A stretch of DNA of 14,971 bases from Caldilineaceae bacterium (GTDB lineage Bacteria; Chloroflexota; Anaerolineae; Caldilineales; Caldilineaceae): contig JAPPKT010000263.1 in assembly GCA_028819675.1 (NCBI GenBank), positions 1 to 14,971 on the forward strand, in the 5' to 3' direction. Under the pieces are notes generated by a model, which was not told where the DNA came from, made no database searches, and saw only the letters and a program-made list of their open reading frames with translations. Shown piece after piece: positions 1-7,061 of this stretch (position 1 is the first letter of the stretch; every line of letters starts with the position of its first letter). The position numbers were made by a program, and so were the translations under genes.

Positions 1-1081
1 CGCCGGCGTGTGTGATCCAGACGGCCTGGGCGGACCAGAAGCCGGGCAGTTGGGGGGATTCGCCGAGTACGGGGAAGCCGTCGTTGGTGAATGAAAAGAT
101 GCCGTTGAGTCTGCGTTTCAATTCAACATCTTTGAGGCCGGGCATCAGTTCGCCGGTTGCGGTCAGCGCGGCCTCGAAGTGGGCAGGGGGGAAGGGCATT
201 TCTGCGGGGGGCAATCCTTCCATGGCGCGGTCGGGGAGGTCGTTGGCGTCCACCAGGAGGGGTTCGTGCAGGTAAGAGCCGATGCCGATGCTTTCGCCTT
301 CCTGCCGGAAGTACATTGCCTTGTCCTGATTGCGCAGGAAGGGGAGGGCTATCTCCTCGGTGGCGCCGGCAAGTTCGGACAACGGTACTGTCACGGCGTA
401 GAGGTGTTGCATCGGCGAGAGTGGGATGGGCACCTTTGCCATGCCGCCGACCTTGGGTGCCCAGATGCCGGTGGCGGCGACGACGAGGTCTGTGTTGATG
501 TCACCGTTGGTTGTCTGCACGGCGGTGACGCGCCCGCCGGCGGTGGCGAAGCCGGTCACTTTGACGCCGCCGGAAAATTGGGCGCCGGTTTGCTCGGCCG
601 CGCGCGCCATCGCCTCTGCCGAACGAGTCGCCTTGGTCTGGATGTCGGAGGGGACGTAGAGCGCGCCGAGGATGCGGTCGGAGAGGAGTGGGAAGCGGGC
701 GCGCGCTTCGTCGGGTGTGAGCAGGTGGCATTCCACGCCCCAGGCGAGGCCGTAGCCGTGCTTTCGTTTAAGGTCTGTGAGGCGCTCAGGCGTCCAGGCG
801 ACTTCCATGCTGCCGACCTGGCGGGTGCAGGGCTCGCCGTCAAGCTCCATTTGAGTCCAGAGATCGACGCTGTGGCGTGCGAACTCGGTCATCGTTTTGG
901 AGGCGTTGATTTGGAAGACGAGGCCCGGCGCGTGCGAGGTGGAGCCGCCGGTCTCGAAGAGCGGGCCTTGATCGACGACGACGATCTCGTGCCGTCCGAG
1001 TTTCGTCAGGTGGTAGGCCACGCTACAGCCGGCGATTCCGGCGCCGATAATCACTACCTGGGCATGCTTGGGCAACATCAT
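1..1081 (-). CDS. Dimethylglycine oxidase/dehydrogenase-like FAD oxidoreductase, N-terminal part (runs off left edge)
   Basis: This reading frame is open for 360 codons from the ATG at 1081 and leaves the window without a stop, so the C-terminus is missing. It begins with an FAD-binding GxGxxG (G14-A-G-I-A-G19), then VVVDQGP and the signature GSTSHAPG (45-52); the histidine of that motif is the covalent FAD attachment site in dimethylglycine dehydrogenases, here His50. His226 (in PMQHLY) and Tyr257 (in MYFRQ) align by eye with the active-site His225 and Tyr259 of Arthrobacter dimethylglycine oxidase as I remember it. GIFSFTNDGFPVLGE and AVWITHAG near the edge are also typical. The family oxidatively N-demethylates dimethylglycine or sarcosine, and usually has a C-terminal GcvT-like folate domain that would lie beyond the window. 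It follows the hydroxyacid dehydrogenase by 32 bp and seems to be the last visible gene of the transporter operon. A second ATG at 1078 is possible; AGGGA lies just upstream. The family is clear, the exact substrate is not. Confidence 0.88.
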   Translation of the reverse strand, partial: MMLPKHAQVVIIGAGIAGCSVAYHLTKLGRHEIVVVDQGPLFETGGSTSHAPGLVFQINASKTMTEFARHSVDLWTQMELDGEPCTRQVGSMEVAWTPERLTDLKRKHGYGLAWGVECHLLTPDEARARFPLLSDRILGALYVPSDIQTKATRSAEAMARAAEQTGAQFSGGVKVTGFATAGGRVTAVQTTNGDINTDLVVAATGIWAPKVGGMAKVPIPLSPMQHLYAVTVPLSELAGATEEIALPFLRNQDKAMYFRQEGESIGIGSYLHEPLLVDANDLPDRAMEGLPPAEMPFPPAHFEAALTATGELMPGLKDVELKRRLNGIFSFTNDGFPVLGESPQLPGFWSAQAVWITHAG

Positions 1082-1113
1082 TGTCCCTACTTTCGGGTGA
1101 CCGCGTTGCGGCC

Positions 1114-2121
1114 TCAGGCCATAATCTTCAGTTTCTCATACGGTACGACCAGCCGCAGCGGTTCGTCGTTGTAGAAACGTTGGATATCGCGAACGATCTC
1201 TTCGACCAGGCGCATGCGGTTCTCGACCGTGTGGCCTGACACATGGGGGGACAGGAAGACATTGTCGAGATCGCGCATGGGGTGGTCGGGGGATAAGGGT
1301 TCCGGCTCGAAGACATCGATGTAGGCGTTGAAGCGGTTCTTCTGCAGCTCGGCAACCAGGGCATCCTGATCCAGAACCCAGGAGCGGGCGGTGTGTACGA
1401 AGAGTGCACCGTCGGGAATCGACTCAAAATGGGCGCCGGTGATCATCTTTCTGGTCTCGGGGGTGATGGGGGCGTGCACCGAGATGATATCGGAGCCGGC
1501 AAAGATCTCTTCCAGGGAAACGCTGCGCACATCGAGCAGGAGGGCGTCTTCCTGGGTGAGATAGGGGTCGTAGACCGACACGTCGCAGTTGAAGGGTTTG
1601 AGCAGGCCGATGACGCGGCGGCCGACCATGCTGGCGCTGACGAGCCCCACTTTTTTGGAATAGAGGGAGTGACCGGGCCAGTTGGGGGCGGGTTTCCAGC
1701 CGCGTTCGACCTTCATGGTGTGTTCGTAGGGCCAGAGGTTGCGCTGACCGCTGAGCATGGCCCAGAGCGTGTATTCGGCAACGGATTCGGCGATTACGTC
1801 GGCGGCACTGAGGAGGACGATGCCGCGTTCGTGGCCGGATTCTGCCAGGCGGGTCTTGACCGAGCCGGCGGCGTGGCCGACGATCTGCAGGTCGGTGGCT
1901 GCGGCTACGTGTTCGTCGGTGATGAGGGGCGACCCCCAGGAGGTGACCACGACTGACGCGCCGGGGATCATCTCGAGCAGCTCATCGCTTGTGTAGTTGC
2001 GATCAAGCTTGTTCCAGATCACGGTGCCCAGGCTCTCCAGTATGGAGACGGCCTCCGGGGAGAGGATGTCTTCAGAGAGACCAACCGGGGGCAGGTAGAG
2101 AATCTTTCGTTCTTGCGTCAT
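1114..2121 (-). CDS. D-2-hydroxyacid dehydrogenase (NAD-dependent, phosphoglycerate-dehydrogenase-like)
   Basis: This 335-residue protein has the two-domain layout of the D-isomer-specific 2-hydroxyacid dehydrogenases, which interconvert 2-keto acids and D-2-hydroxyacids with NAD(H). Visible catalytic positions are Arg246 (HTARS), Glu272 or Glu274 (DVFEPEPL) and His293 (SPHVSGH). The nucleotide-binding domain starts near residue 157, with Asp185 (VYDPY) in the place of the acidic residue that binds the NAD ribose. The glycine loop is unusual: where the family has GxGxxG this protein has S162-x-S164-x-x-G167. The length is normal for the family. The start ATG at 2121 is 9 bp after the stop of the upstream permease and has no strong Shine-Dalgarno sequence, so translation is probably coupled. 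The context suggests that it reduces or oxidises an intermediate of the compound imported by the transporter. It is unlikely to be the biosynthetic SerA, given the operon and the absence of ACT domains. Confidence 0.9.
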   Translation of the reverse strand: MTQERKILYLPPVGLSEDILSPEAVSILESLGTVIWNKLDRNYTSDELLEMIPGASVVVTSWGSPLITDEHVAAATDLQIVGHAAGSVKTRLAESGHERGIVLLSAADVIAESVAEYTLWAMLSGQRNLWPYEHTMKVERGWKPAPNWPGHSLYSKKVGLVSASMVGRRVIGLLKPFNCDVSVYDPYLTQEDALLLDVRSVSLEEIFAGSDIISVHAPITPETRKMITGAHFESIPDGALFVHTARSWVLDQDALVAELQKNRFNAYIDVFEPEPLSPDHPMRDLDNVFLSPHVSGHTVENRMRLVEEIVRDIQRFYNDEPLRLVVPYEKLKIMA

Positions 2122-2130
2122 GCGAATGTG

Positions 2131-2985
2131 TCAGCCTTTCACGCCGCTGAGTGAGATGCCGCGAATGATATAGCGCTGCATGAGTATGAAGACGAGCAGT
2201 GTCGGGAGAAAGCCGAGCACGGCGCCGGCCATATCCAATCCTGCATCGCCGCCGGAGCGCGCCACGGTGCCCAGGCCGACGGTCAGGGTGCGCATATCGG
2301 ACTTGGATGTGACGATCATGGGATAGAAAAAAGAGTTCCAGTTGCCCATGAAGCGGAGGACAGCCAGCGTCGCCATGGTGGGCACGACCTGCGGCATCAG
2401 CACATGCCACCAGTTCTGCCAGAGATTGGCGCCATCGATGGTCCCGGCATCGTCATAGTCGCGGGGGATGCTCAGATAGGCCTGGCGCAGCAGGAAGGTG
2501 CCGAAAATGGAGGCAAACCAGGGCCCGATCAGAGCTGTATAGGTGTTCACAAGCCCGAGCTGCGAGAGAACGACGAACTGGGGCACGATCAGGGCTGTAT
2601 CCGGCATGATCAGAATGCCCAAGAATAGTACAAAGATGACGTTCTTGCCCCAGAAATCGCCCCTGGCAAAGGCAAATCCGGCCATACTCGAGGTGATCAC
2701 TCCGCCCAGGGTTGATATGACGGCGACATAGACACTGTTGAAGAGCCAGCGCAGTGCGTCTGTGCGGGCAAAGAGTGTCTGGAAGTTCTCCAGGGTCATC
2801 GGCGTTGGGATCAGTTCGACTGGGAAGGTGATAAAGCGAATGTTCTGGGTGAGAGAAACCGACAGCATGATCAGAAACGGCCCAACGGTTGTGATCGCCA
2901 CCGCGGCCATCAGCAAGTAGATTATAGTCTCTCTAATCGGGTTGGGCTTTTCGACTGAGGTGCTGCTGGTTTCGGAAACAGACAT
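2131..2985 (-). CDS. ABC transporter permease, MalG-type (CUT1 carbohydrate family)
   Basis: This 284-residue inner-membrane protein has about six hydrophobic segments (first near residues 20-45). The cytoplasmic EAA loop, which docks on the ATPase, is at about 178-202: DDAGTIDGA followed by the conserved proline in VLMPQVVP. The C-terminal end, a hydrophobic segment followed by QRYIIRGISLSGVKG, is the usual ending of MalG-type permeases. A GGAG lies 8 nt before the ATG at 2985. It pairs with the upstream permease gene, from which it is separated by about 100 bp containing a small hairpin, and it ends 9 bp before the hydroxyacid dehydrogenase. No ATPase gene is seen in the operon; CUT1 systems often share an MsmK-like ATPase encoded elsewhere. 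The family is certain and the substrate unknown. Confidence 0.95.
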   Translation of the reverse strand: MSVSETSSTSVEKPNPIRETIIYLLMAAVAITTVGPFLIMLSVSLTQNIRFITFPVELIPTPMTLENFQTLFARTDALRWLFNSVYVAVISTLGGVITSSMAGFAFARGDFWGKNVIFVLFLGILIMPDTALIVPQFVVLSQLGLVNTYTALIGPWFASIFGTFLLRQAYLSIPRDYDDAGTIDGANLWQNWWHVLMPQVVPTMATLAVLRFMGNWNSFFYPMIVTSKSDMRTLTVGLGTVARSGGDAGLDMAGAVLGFLPTLLVFILMQRYIIRGISLSGVKG

Positions 2986-3017
2986 CTGGAGAGCTCCAAA
3001 GCGATCATTCCAAGATA

Positions 3018-3039
3018 AAGAGACAGGCGCCGGTCTCTT
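3018..3039 (-). repeat. Small intergenic hairpin between the two permease genes
   Basis: The arms AAGAGAC (3018-3024) and GTCTCTT (3033-3039) are a perfect 7-bp inverted repeat around an 8-nt loop that contains GGCGCC. The hairpin lies in the ~100-bp gap between the two permeases. No T-tract follows on the minus strand, so it is not a terminator. It could affect mRNA stability or processing; that role is an inference. Confidence 0.45.
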
Positions 3040-3086
3040 CCAACAAGGGCTTTCCTTGATGACCGGCGATTTTCCCTACATGTCAG

Positions 3087-4004
3087 CTAATAGACGTCTT
3101 CTCCAAAACGCAGATAGCGGGACTGAATCAGTGCGATGAGCAGAATAATCAGGAAGAAGAGTATCGAAAGGGCGGATGCGTAACCGAAGCGGCCGAAGTT
3201 AAAAGCTTCGTTGTAGATCTGGTAGACCACGGTGGTTGTGGCGTTCACAGGCCCGCCGCCGGTCAGTATGAAGATGGAACCGAAGACCTGCAGTGCGCCG
3301 ATGGTGGCGATGACGATGATAAAGGCGGCTGTTGGGCGCAGAAGTGGAATGGTGACGTAGCGATGAAGACGCCATCCGTTGGCGCCATCGACTTTGGCGG
3401 CATCATAGAGTTCATTGGGGATGGCCTGCAGCCCGGCAAGCCAGATGACCATAAAGTAACCGAACGCCTCCCACAAACTGATGCCGACAATGCTGGGCAT
3501 GGCCTGGTATACGTCGATCAGCCATCTCTGGGGCGGGATGCCGACAAGCCCGATCAGAAAGTTAAGAGGGCCGTCGGGGCGGGGCGAAAGGAAGCGGCGA
3601 AAGATCAGGGCAAGGACCGCCACCGACGTAATGTTGGGAAGAAAGTAGATGGCGCGGAAGGCTTTCATGCCCCGCAACGGCCTGTTTACGAGCACGGCAA
3701 CGCCCAGAGAAATTGCCACCAGGAGGGGGATATACATTAGCGTAAACCAGGCCGTGTTGAGCATGGCCTTGTGGAGCTTGGCATCGGTCAGCATGTTGAT
3801 GAAGTGTGCGATCCCGACAAATTCACGCGTCGAGAGCAGATCTGTCTTCAAGACACTGTACCGGAACATCGAAATCCAAGGGACCAGGTTGAAGACCAGG
3901 AAGACAACGGCGTTAATGATGATAAAGGGATACCAGGACAGGGATCGCCGCAGCCGTCTCAGGAACTGGGAGGTTGCGCGCTGGGATGGGCTCGCAACGG
4001 CCAT
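3087..4004 (-). CDS. ABC transporter permease, MalF-type (CUT1 carbohydrate family)
   Basis: This is the partner permease, 305 residues from the ATG chosen at 4004. It has a basic N-terminus (FLRRLRR), a first membrane segment starting at SWYPFIIINAVVF and about six membrane spans in all. The EAA loop is at about 201-224, with YDAAKVDGANGW and then the proline in VTIPLLRP. It would form a heterodimeric channel with the MalG-type permease downstream. The start at 4004 is preferred because GGAG lies 9 nt upstream. The frame also allows an ATG at 4019 and a TTG at 4028, but the TTG lies inside the T-tract of the terminator-like structure, so the RBS-supported start is more plausible. Messages reaching this gene must read through that structure. 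Confidence 0.93.
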   Translation of the reverse strand: MAVASPSQRATSQFLRRLRRSLSWYPFIIINAVVFLVFNLVPWISMFRYSVLKTDLLSTREFVGIAHFINMLTDAKLHKAMLNTAWFTLMYIPLLVAISLGVAVLVNRPLRGMKAFRAIYFLPNITSVAVLALIFRRFLSPRPDGPLNFLIGLVGIPPQRWLIDVYQAMPSIVGISLWEAFGYFMVIWLAGLQAIPNELYDAAKVDGANGWRLHRYVTIPLLRPTAAFIIVIATIGALQVFGSIFILTGGGPVNATTTVVYQIYNEAFNFGRFGYASALSILFFLIILLIALIQSRYLRFGEDVY

Positions 4005-4013
4005 GATCAGTTT

Positions 4014-4017
4014 CTCC
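4014..4017 (-). promoter_or_regulatory. Ribosome binding site that sets the MalF-type permease start
   Basis: GGAG is placed 9 nt before the ATG at 4004. It overlaps the codons after the alternative ATG at 4019 and lies just downstream of the T6 tract, so it is present only on transcripts that pass the terminator-like hairpin. Confidence 0.5.
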
Positions 4018-4026
4018 ATTCCGAAC

Positions 4027-4082
4027 AAAAAACCGCAGAGTTGCTGAGATGGGAGGCTTTCCCGCTTCTCCGCAACTCTGCG
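4027..4082 (-). terminator. Intrinsic terminator / attenuator between binding-protein and permease genes
   Basis: On the minus strand a perfect 11-bp inverted repeat (CGCAGAGTTGC at 4034-4044, GCAACTCTGCG at 4072-4082) closes a 27-nt interior, which itself can pair: GAGA 4046-4049 with TCTC 4067-4070, and GGGA 4051-4054 with TCCC 4060-4063. It is followed after one G by six T residues (4032-4027). This is the layout of a Rho-independent terminator. It lies after the binding-protein stop codon and before the permease RBS. Partial termination here would give much more binding protein than permease, as is usual for ABC importers. Confidence 0.75.
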
Positions 4083-4118
4083 ATCTGAGTTGGGACTGCT
4101 TAGACGGAGTTGACTCCG

Positions 4119-5435
4119 TTATCCATATTGTTCCAACAGAAGCGCATCGATCTCAGTCTTGATGGTCTCCAACGCTTCTTCGACTGTGGCCTGACCTAGA
4201 ATGGCGGCCTGGAACTGCGGGCCGGCGACAACCTTACTCTCCTGCCAGAGGGTGTTGGTGTCGACACCGGCAAACAGCAGCGGTCCGAAACGGTCCACGT
4301 ACTCGGCCGTGCATGGGGCAGGACTCCAGATTCCCTTGGCCTTGTTGCCGACAGGGGTCGTGCCTGCCAGGTTGGCGCGTGTCCCGACCTGTTCGGGCGC
4401 AAGCATGTACGTAACCCAAGTGACGGCAGCGTCGACCGCGTCGCTCTGACTGGTGATGGCCCAACCCTGGCCCGAAACGATGCCGGAAACCGCGGTAATT
4501 GAGCTGTCCTTGCTGCGGGGGTGGCCGATCACGAACTCCAGATCCGGGTTTGCTTCAACGTCTTGAACGCAGGCTGCATCTTCCCTGCGTCCTGTCACCT
4601 GTTCCAATGAACCCCAATAATCGGGAAGGCCGCCCTGTTCATCGACGCTGCCGATGGCGTATTCCAGGGGGACCCAGCCATTGTCATATTCAGTGACCCA
4701 GCGGGTCAGGGCATCAATGACGGGCTGCTCCAGGAAATTGGAGGTGGTGCGATCGTCGGCGTAGACCTGCCCGCCTGCTTCGTGCACGGTAACCAGGAAT
4801 TCACCCCAGTTGAAGGTACTGAGGTTTTCCAGATACCAGTTGTTTTCTGCGGCTTTTTCAGCCAGGGCATAGAGCTCGTCCCAGGTCCCGAATGCCGCGG
4901 TGGCCGGGTCATAGCCCAGTTCTGAAAGCAGGCCGCCGTTGTAGGCGATGCCGTTGACTTCGGCTTCGAACAGCGGCATGTAGAGGACACCGTCCATGCT
5001 GGCCGCATCGATTTCGGCGCCGGTATAGTCGGCCAGGACCTCGGCGGACAGAAGGTCGTCAAGACCAAGGATCACGCCTTTGGTGATATAGGCTGGCACG
5101 GTATCGGTGGTGGCATCCCAGATATCGGGCGCCTCGCCGGCTGCTGCGGCGGCGTAGAGTTTCTCGCGACGCCCGCCCCAGGGCTGTACCTCGACCTGCG
5201 CCATGATGTCAGGATGGGCAGCATGGAAGCCCTCATTCAGAGGGGCATAGACGATGTCGCCATCATTCTCCGTGCGGGGATAGGCCCAGATGTCGATGGT
5301 CGTTGTAGCCATGGCTGCGTCGCCGCTATCGGCAGCGGGCGCGGCCGGGGCGACACAGGCCGCCAAAGCCGAAGTAACAGTCACGCCGGCTGACAGCTGC
5401 AAGAACTTGCGTCGGCTCAATACTGGTTGCTTCAT
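4119..5435 (-). CDS. Extracellular solute-binding lipoprotein of a carbohydrate-type ABC importer (Tat signal, lipobox)
   Basis: This 438-residue protein captures the substrate outside the membrane and hands it to the two permeases encoded next. The N-terminus has a twin-arginine motif, SRRKFLQ (residues 7-13), a hydrophobic stretch, and a lipobox L24-A-A-C27, so it should be exported folded and anchored by a lipidated Cys27. A low-complexity Ala/Pro linker follows (CVAPAAPAADSGD). The mature part has the family 1 binding-protein layout: TIDIWAYPR at the first strand, GEAPDIWDA, then the hinge region and a helical C-terminus. AGGAGG lies 5 nt before the ATG at 5435, a strong RBS matching its expected high expression. 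It is the first gene after the operator-overlapped promoter and is followed by the terminator-like hairpin. The ligand cannot be read from the sequence; sugars, polyols and glycerophosphodiesters all fit this family. Confidence 0.93.
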   Translation of the reverse strand: MKQPVLSRRKFLQLSAGVTVTSALAACVAPAAPAADSGDAAMATTTIDIWAYPRTENDGDIVYAPLNEGFHAAHPDIMAQVEVQPWGGRREKLYAAAAAGEAPDIWDATTDTVPAYITKGVILGLDDLLSAEVLADYTGAEIDAASMDGVLYMPLFEAEVNGIAYNGGLLSELGYDPATAAFGTWDELYALAEKAAENNWYLENLSTFNWGEFLVTVHEAGGQVYADDRTTSNFLEQPVIDALTRWVTEYDNGWVPLEYAIGSVDEQGGLPDYWGSLEQVTGRREDAACVQDVEANPDLEFVIGHPRSKDSSITAVSGIVSGQGWAITSQSDAVDAAVTWVTYMLAPEQVGTRANLAGTTPVGNKAKGIWSPAPCTAEYVDRFGPLLFAGVDTNTLWQESKVVAGPQFQAAILGQATVEEALETIKTEIDALLLEQYG

Positions 5436-5440
5436 GGGAT

Positions 5441-5446
5441 CCTCCT
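5441..5446 (-). promoter_or_regulatory. Strong ribosome binding site of the binding-protein gene
   Basis: AGGAGG, a perfect Shine-Dalgarno core, sits 5 nt before the ATG at 5435. It is the best RBS in the window and supports high translation of the binding protein compared with the other operon genes. Confidence 0.8.
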
Positions 5447-5521
5447 AAAGGAAATGTATGGATATTGGCAACTGCTAATCCAGGCAGAGTGAGGCAAGTA
5501 CAATTGTGTGGCGGTTGCGTG

Positions 5522-5552
5522 ATTATATCGCAATCATTGCGATATGGGACAA
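5522..5552 (-). promoter_or_regulatory. Promoter of the ABC importer operon
   Basis: On the minus strand a perfect -10 TATAAT (5527-5522) is preceded at 19 bp by TTGTCC (5552-5547) as the likely -35. A transcript would start near 5515 and carry a leader of about 80 nt up to the strong RBS. The spacing is slightly long, which fits a promoter controlled by a regulator. The position between the hisS stop and the binding-protein start gives the importer operon its own promoter. Confidence 0.65.
5525..5545. promoter_or_regulatory. 21-bp perfect palindrome, probable repressor operator
   Basis: The half-site ATATCGCAAT (5525-5534) and its exact reverse complement (5536-5545) flank a single central C. 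The palindrome fills the promoter spacer and overlaps three bases of the -10 box, so a dimeric regulator bound here would block RNA polymerase. No regulator gene lies in the window. The family of the regulator cannot be told from the site alone. Confidence 0.72.
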
Positions 5553-5574
5553 TCTGCAAGACTCGAAACAGGTC

Positions 5575-6951
5575 TTAACTGAGTCCTGCGCAAAGATGTT
5601 CGGCTACGTTTTCTTGCGCCACAGTCTCCTGCTCGCCGCCGATCAGGTCTTTGACTGTGACGGTACCGGCCGCCAGCTCGTTTCCGCCCAGCAGAAGGGC
5701 GACGGGGATGTTGCGCTCCTCGGCGTATCTGAACTGGCGTCCGAGGTTGTCCGGATCCGGGTAGTGGTCGACGCGCAGACCGGCCTGCCGCAGCGCGATT
5801 GCCAGCTCCACGTTGGCGGCCAGCGTCTCGCGGTCGAAATTAGTAACCAGGACCTGGGGTTGTCCGGCAAGCTTTTGGGGGAAGAGGCCGCGTTCTTCCA
5901 TGATGAGCAGGACGCGCTCCAGACCCAGGCTGAAGCCGCAGGCGGGGATGGAGCGGTTGCTGAACATGCCGATCAGGTCGTCGTAGCGTCCGCCGGCACC
6001 GCCGGAGCCGCTCAGGGTGGGGAACTCGATTTCGTAGATTGGCCCGGTGTAGTAGCTAAGGCCGCGCGCCAGGTATGGGTCGATGCGGATGTGATCGCCG
6101 GCCGGGCCCGACGCCGTCAGCGTCATCACTTCTTTCAGTTCGGCCACGGCCTGTGCGCCGATGGCGGAGCATGCCAGCCTTTCCTCAAGCCAGCAGAGCG
6201 CTGCGTCGGTTTCCTCGGGTGCAGCGGCCATCAGTTTCAGAAGAGCTGTTGCGGCCTTCTGATCGAGGCCCCGGGTGTGTAACTCTTTTTCCACGCCGTC
6301 CAGGCCGATCTTGTCCAGCTTGTCGACGGCGACCAGGGCGTCCGACTCCAGTTCCGCGGGCACGCCGGTTACTTCCATCAGGCCGCGCAGGACGCCGCGG
6401 TGGTTGAGGCGCAGCAGGAAGCCGGCCGCATCGCACCCGTGGAAGCCGAGCTCCTGCAGGACCTGAGCGCCGGCGTTAAGGACCTCGGCTTCGACCAGTT
6501 TGCTGGAGGAGCCGACTACGTCCAGGTCGCACTGATAGAATTCGCGGAAGCGCCCCTTAGCGGGGCGGTCGGCGCGGTAGACCGGTGCGATATGGTAGCG
6601 CTTGAAGTAACGGGGGAGCTGGTTGCTGTACTCGGCGACGATGCGGGCCAGCGGGACGGTCAGGTCGTAGCGCAAACCGGCGTCGGCGATTTCGTCTTGG
6701 GTTGGGGTGTCGGCGAGCGCTCGTTGCAGTTTGGCGCCGCGCTTGGCGACGCGGAAGATGAGCTGATCGCCCTCTTCGCCGTATTTGCCGAGCAGGGTAT
6801 CCAGGCGTTCCATCACCGGTGTGTCGAGCGGTTCGAAACCGTAGCTCTGGTAGACGCGTTCGATCACATCGATGACGTATTGGCGGCGCAGCACGTCGAG
6901 GGGCAGGAAGTCGCGGGCGCCGCTGATCGGCTTGGTTTGGAATCGGGCCAC
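5575..6951 (-). CDS. hisS: Histidyl-tRNA synthetase
   Basis: This class II synthetase charges tRNA-His with histidine in the cytoplasm; 458 residues is normal. The N-terminus IRFQ-like variant is ARFQTKPISGARDFLP (2-17). Motif 2 is around 122-146 (VYRADRP, then REFYQCDLDVVG), the histidine-specific signatures are RGLSYYTG (296-303) and GGRYDDLI (320-327), and motif 3 is GFSLGLERV (339-347). The anticodon-binding domain occupies about 365-458, with NLGRQFRYAEE and the GGNEL turn. The GLSYYTGPIYE and EFYQCD versions of the signatures look more like the archaeal/eukaryotic/Bacteroidetes type than the proteobacterial one. The start is a GTG at 6951 supported by AGGAGA 7 nt upstream. It follows the glycosyltransferase by 110 bp; no clear terminator separates it from the importer promoter. 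Confidence 0.97.
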   Translation of the reverse strand: MARFQTKPISGARDFLPLDVLRRQYVIDVIERVYQSYGFEPLDTPVMERLDTLLGKYGEEGDQLIFRVAKRGAKLQRALADTPTQDEIADAGLRYDLTVPLARIVAEYSNQLPRYFKRYHIAPVYRADRPAKGRFREFYQCDLDVVGSSSKLVEAEVLNAGAQVLQELGFHGCDAAGFLLRLNHRGVLRGLMEVTGVPAELESDALVAVDKLDKIGLDGVEKELHTRGLDQKAATALLKLMAAAPEETDAALCWLEERLACSAIGAQAVAELKEVMTLTASGPAGDHIRIDPYLARGLSYYTGPIYEIEFPTLSGSGGAGGRYDDLIGMFSNRSIPACGFSLGLERVLLIMEERGLFPQKLAGQPQVLVTNFDRETLAANVELAIALRQAGLRVDHYPDPDNLGRQFRYAEERNIPVALLLGGNELAAGTVTVKDLIGGEQETVAQENVAEHLCAGLS

Positions 6952-7061
6952 TGAAGTTTCTCCTGGTAGGTTGCGCCGCCAGACTGAAGAAGCAGCGCGT
7001 TCAGCAGCATCTTACACGAAGAGATGTGGAGATAGAAAGATTGGGGAGGAGGGGAAGATCC

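Noticed and set aside
179..1174. 331-codon open frame on the plus strand
   Set aside because: It is the antisense shadow of the flavoprotein gene, whose minus-strand product has clear FAD and active-site motifs over its full length.
4005..4028. TTG start at 4028 for the MalF-type permease
   Set aside because: The codon lies inside the T-tract of the terminator-like hairpin and has no RBS; the ATG at 4004 has GGAG at 9 nt.
5561..5577. AAGAC/GTCTT repeat at the hisS stop as a terminator
   Set aside because: The stem is only 5 bp and has no T-tract after it on the minus strand.
6952..7061. Promoter for hisS in the gap after the glycosyltransferase (TAAGAT as -10)
   Set aside because: The -35 match is poor and the hexamer is weak; read-through from upstream is just as likely.
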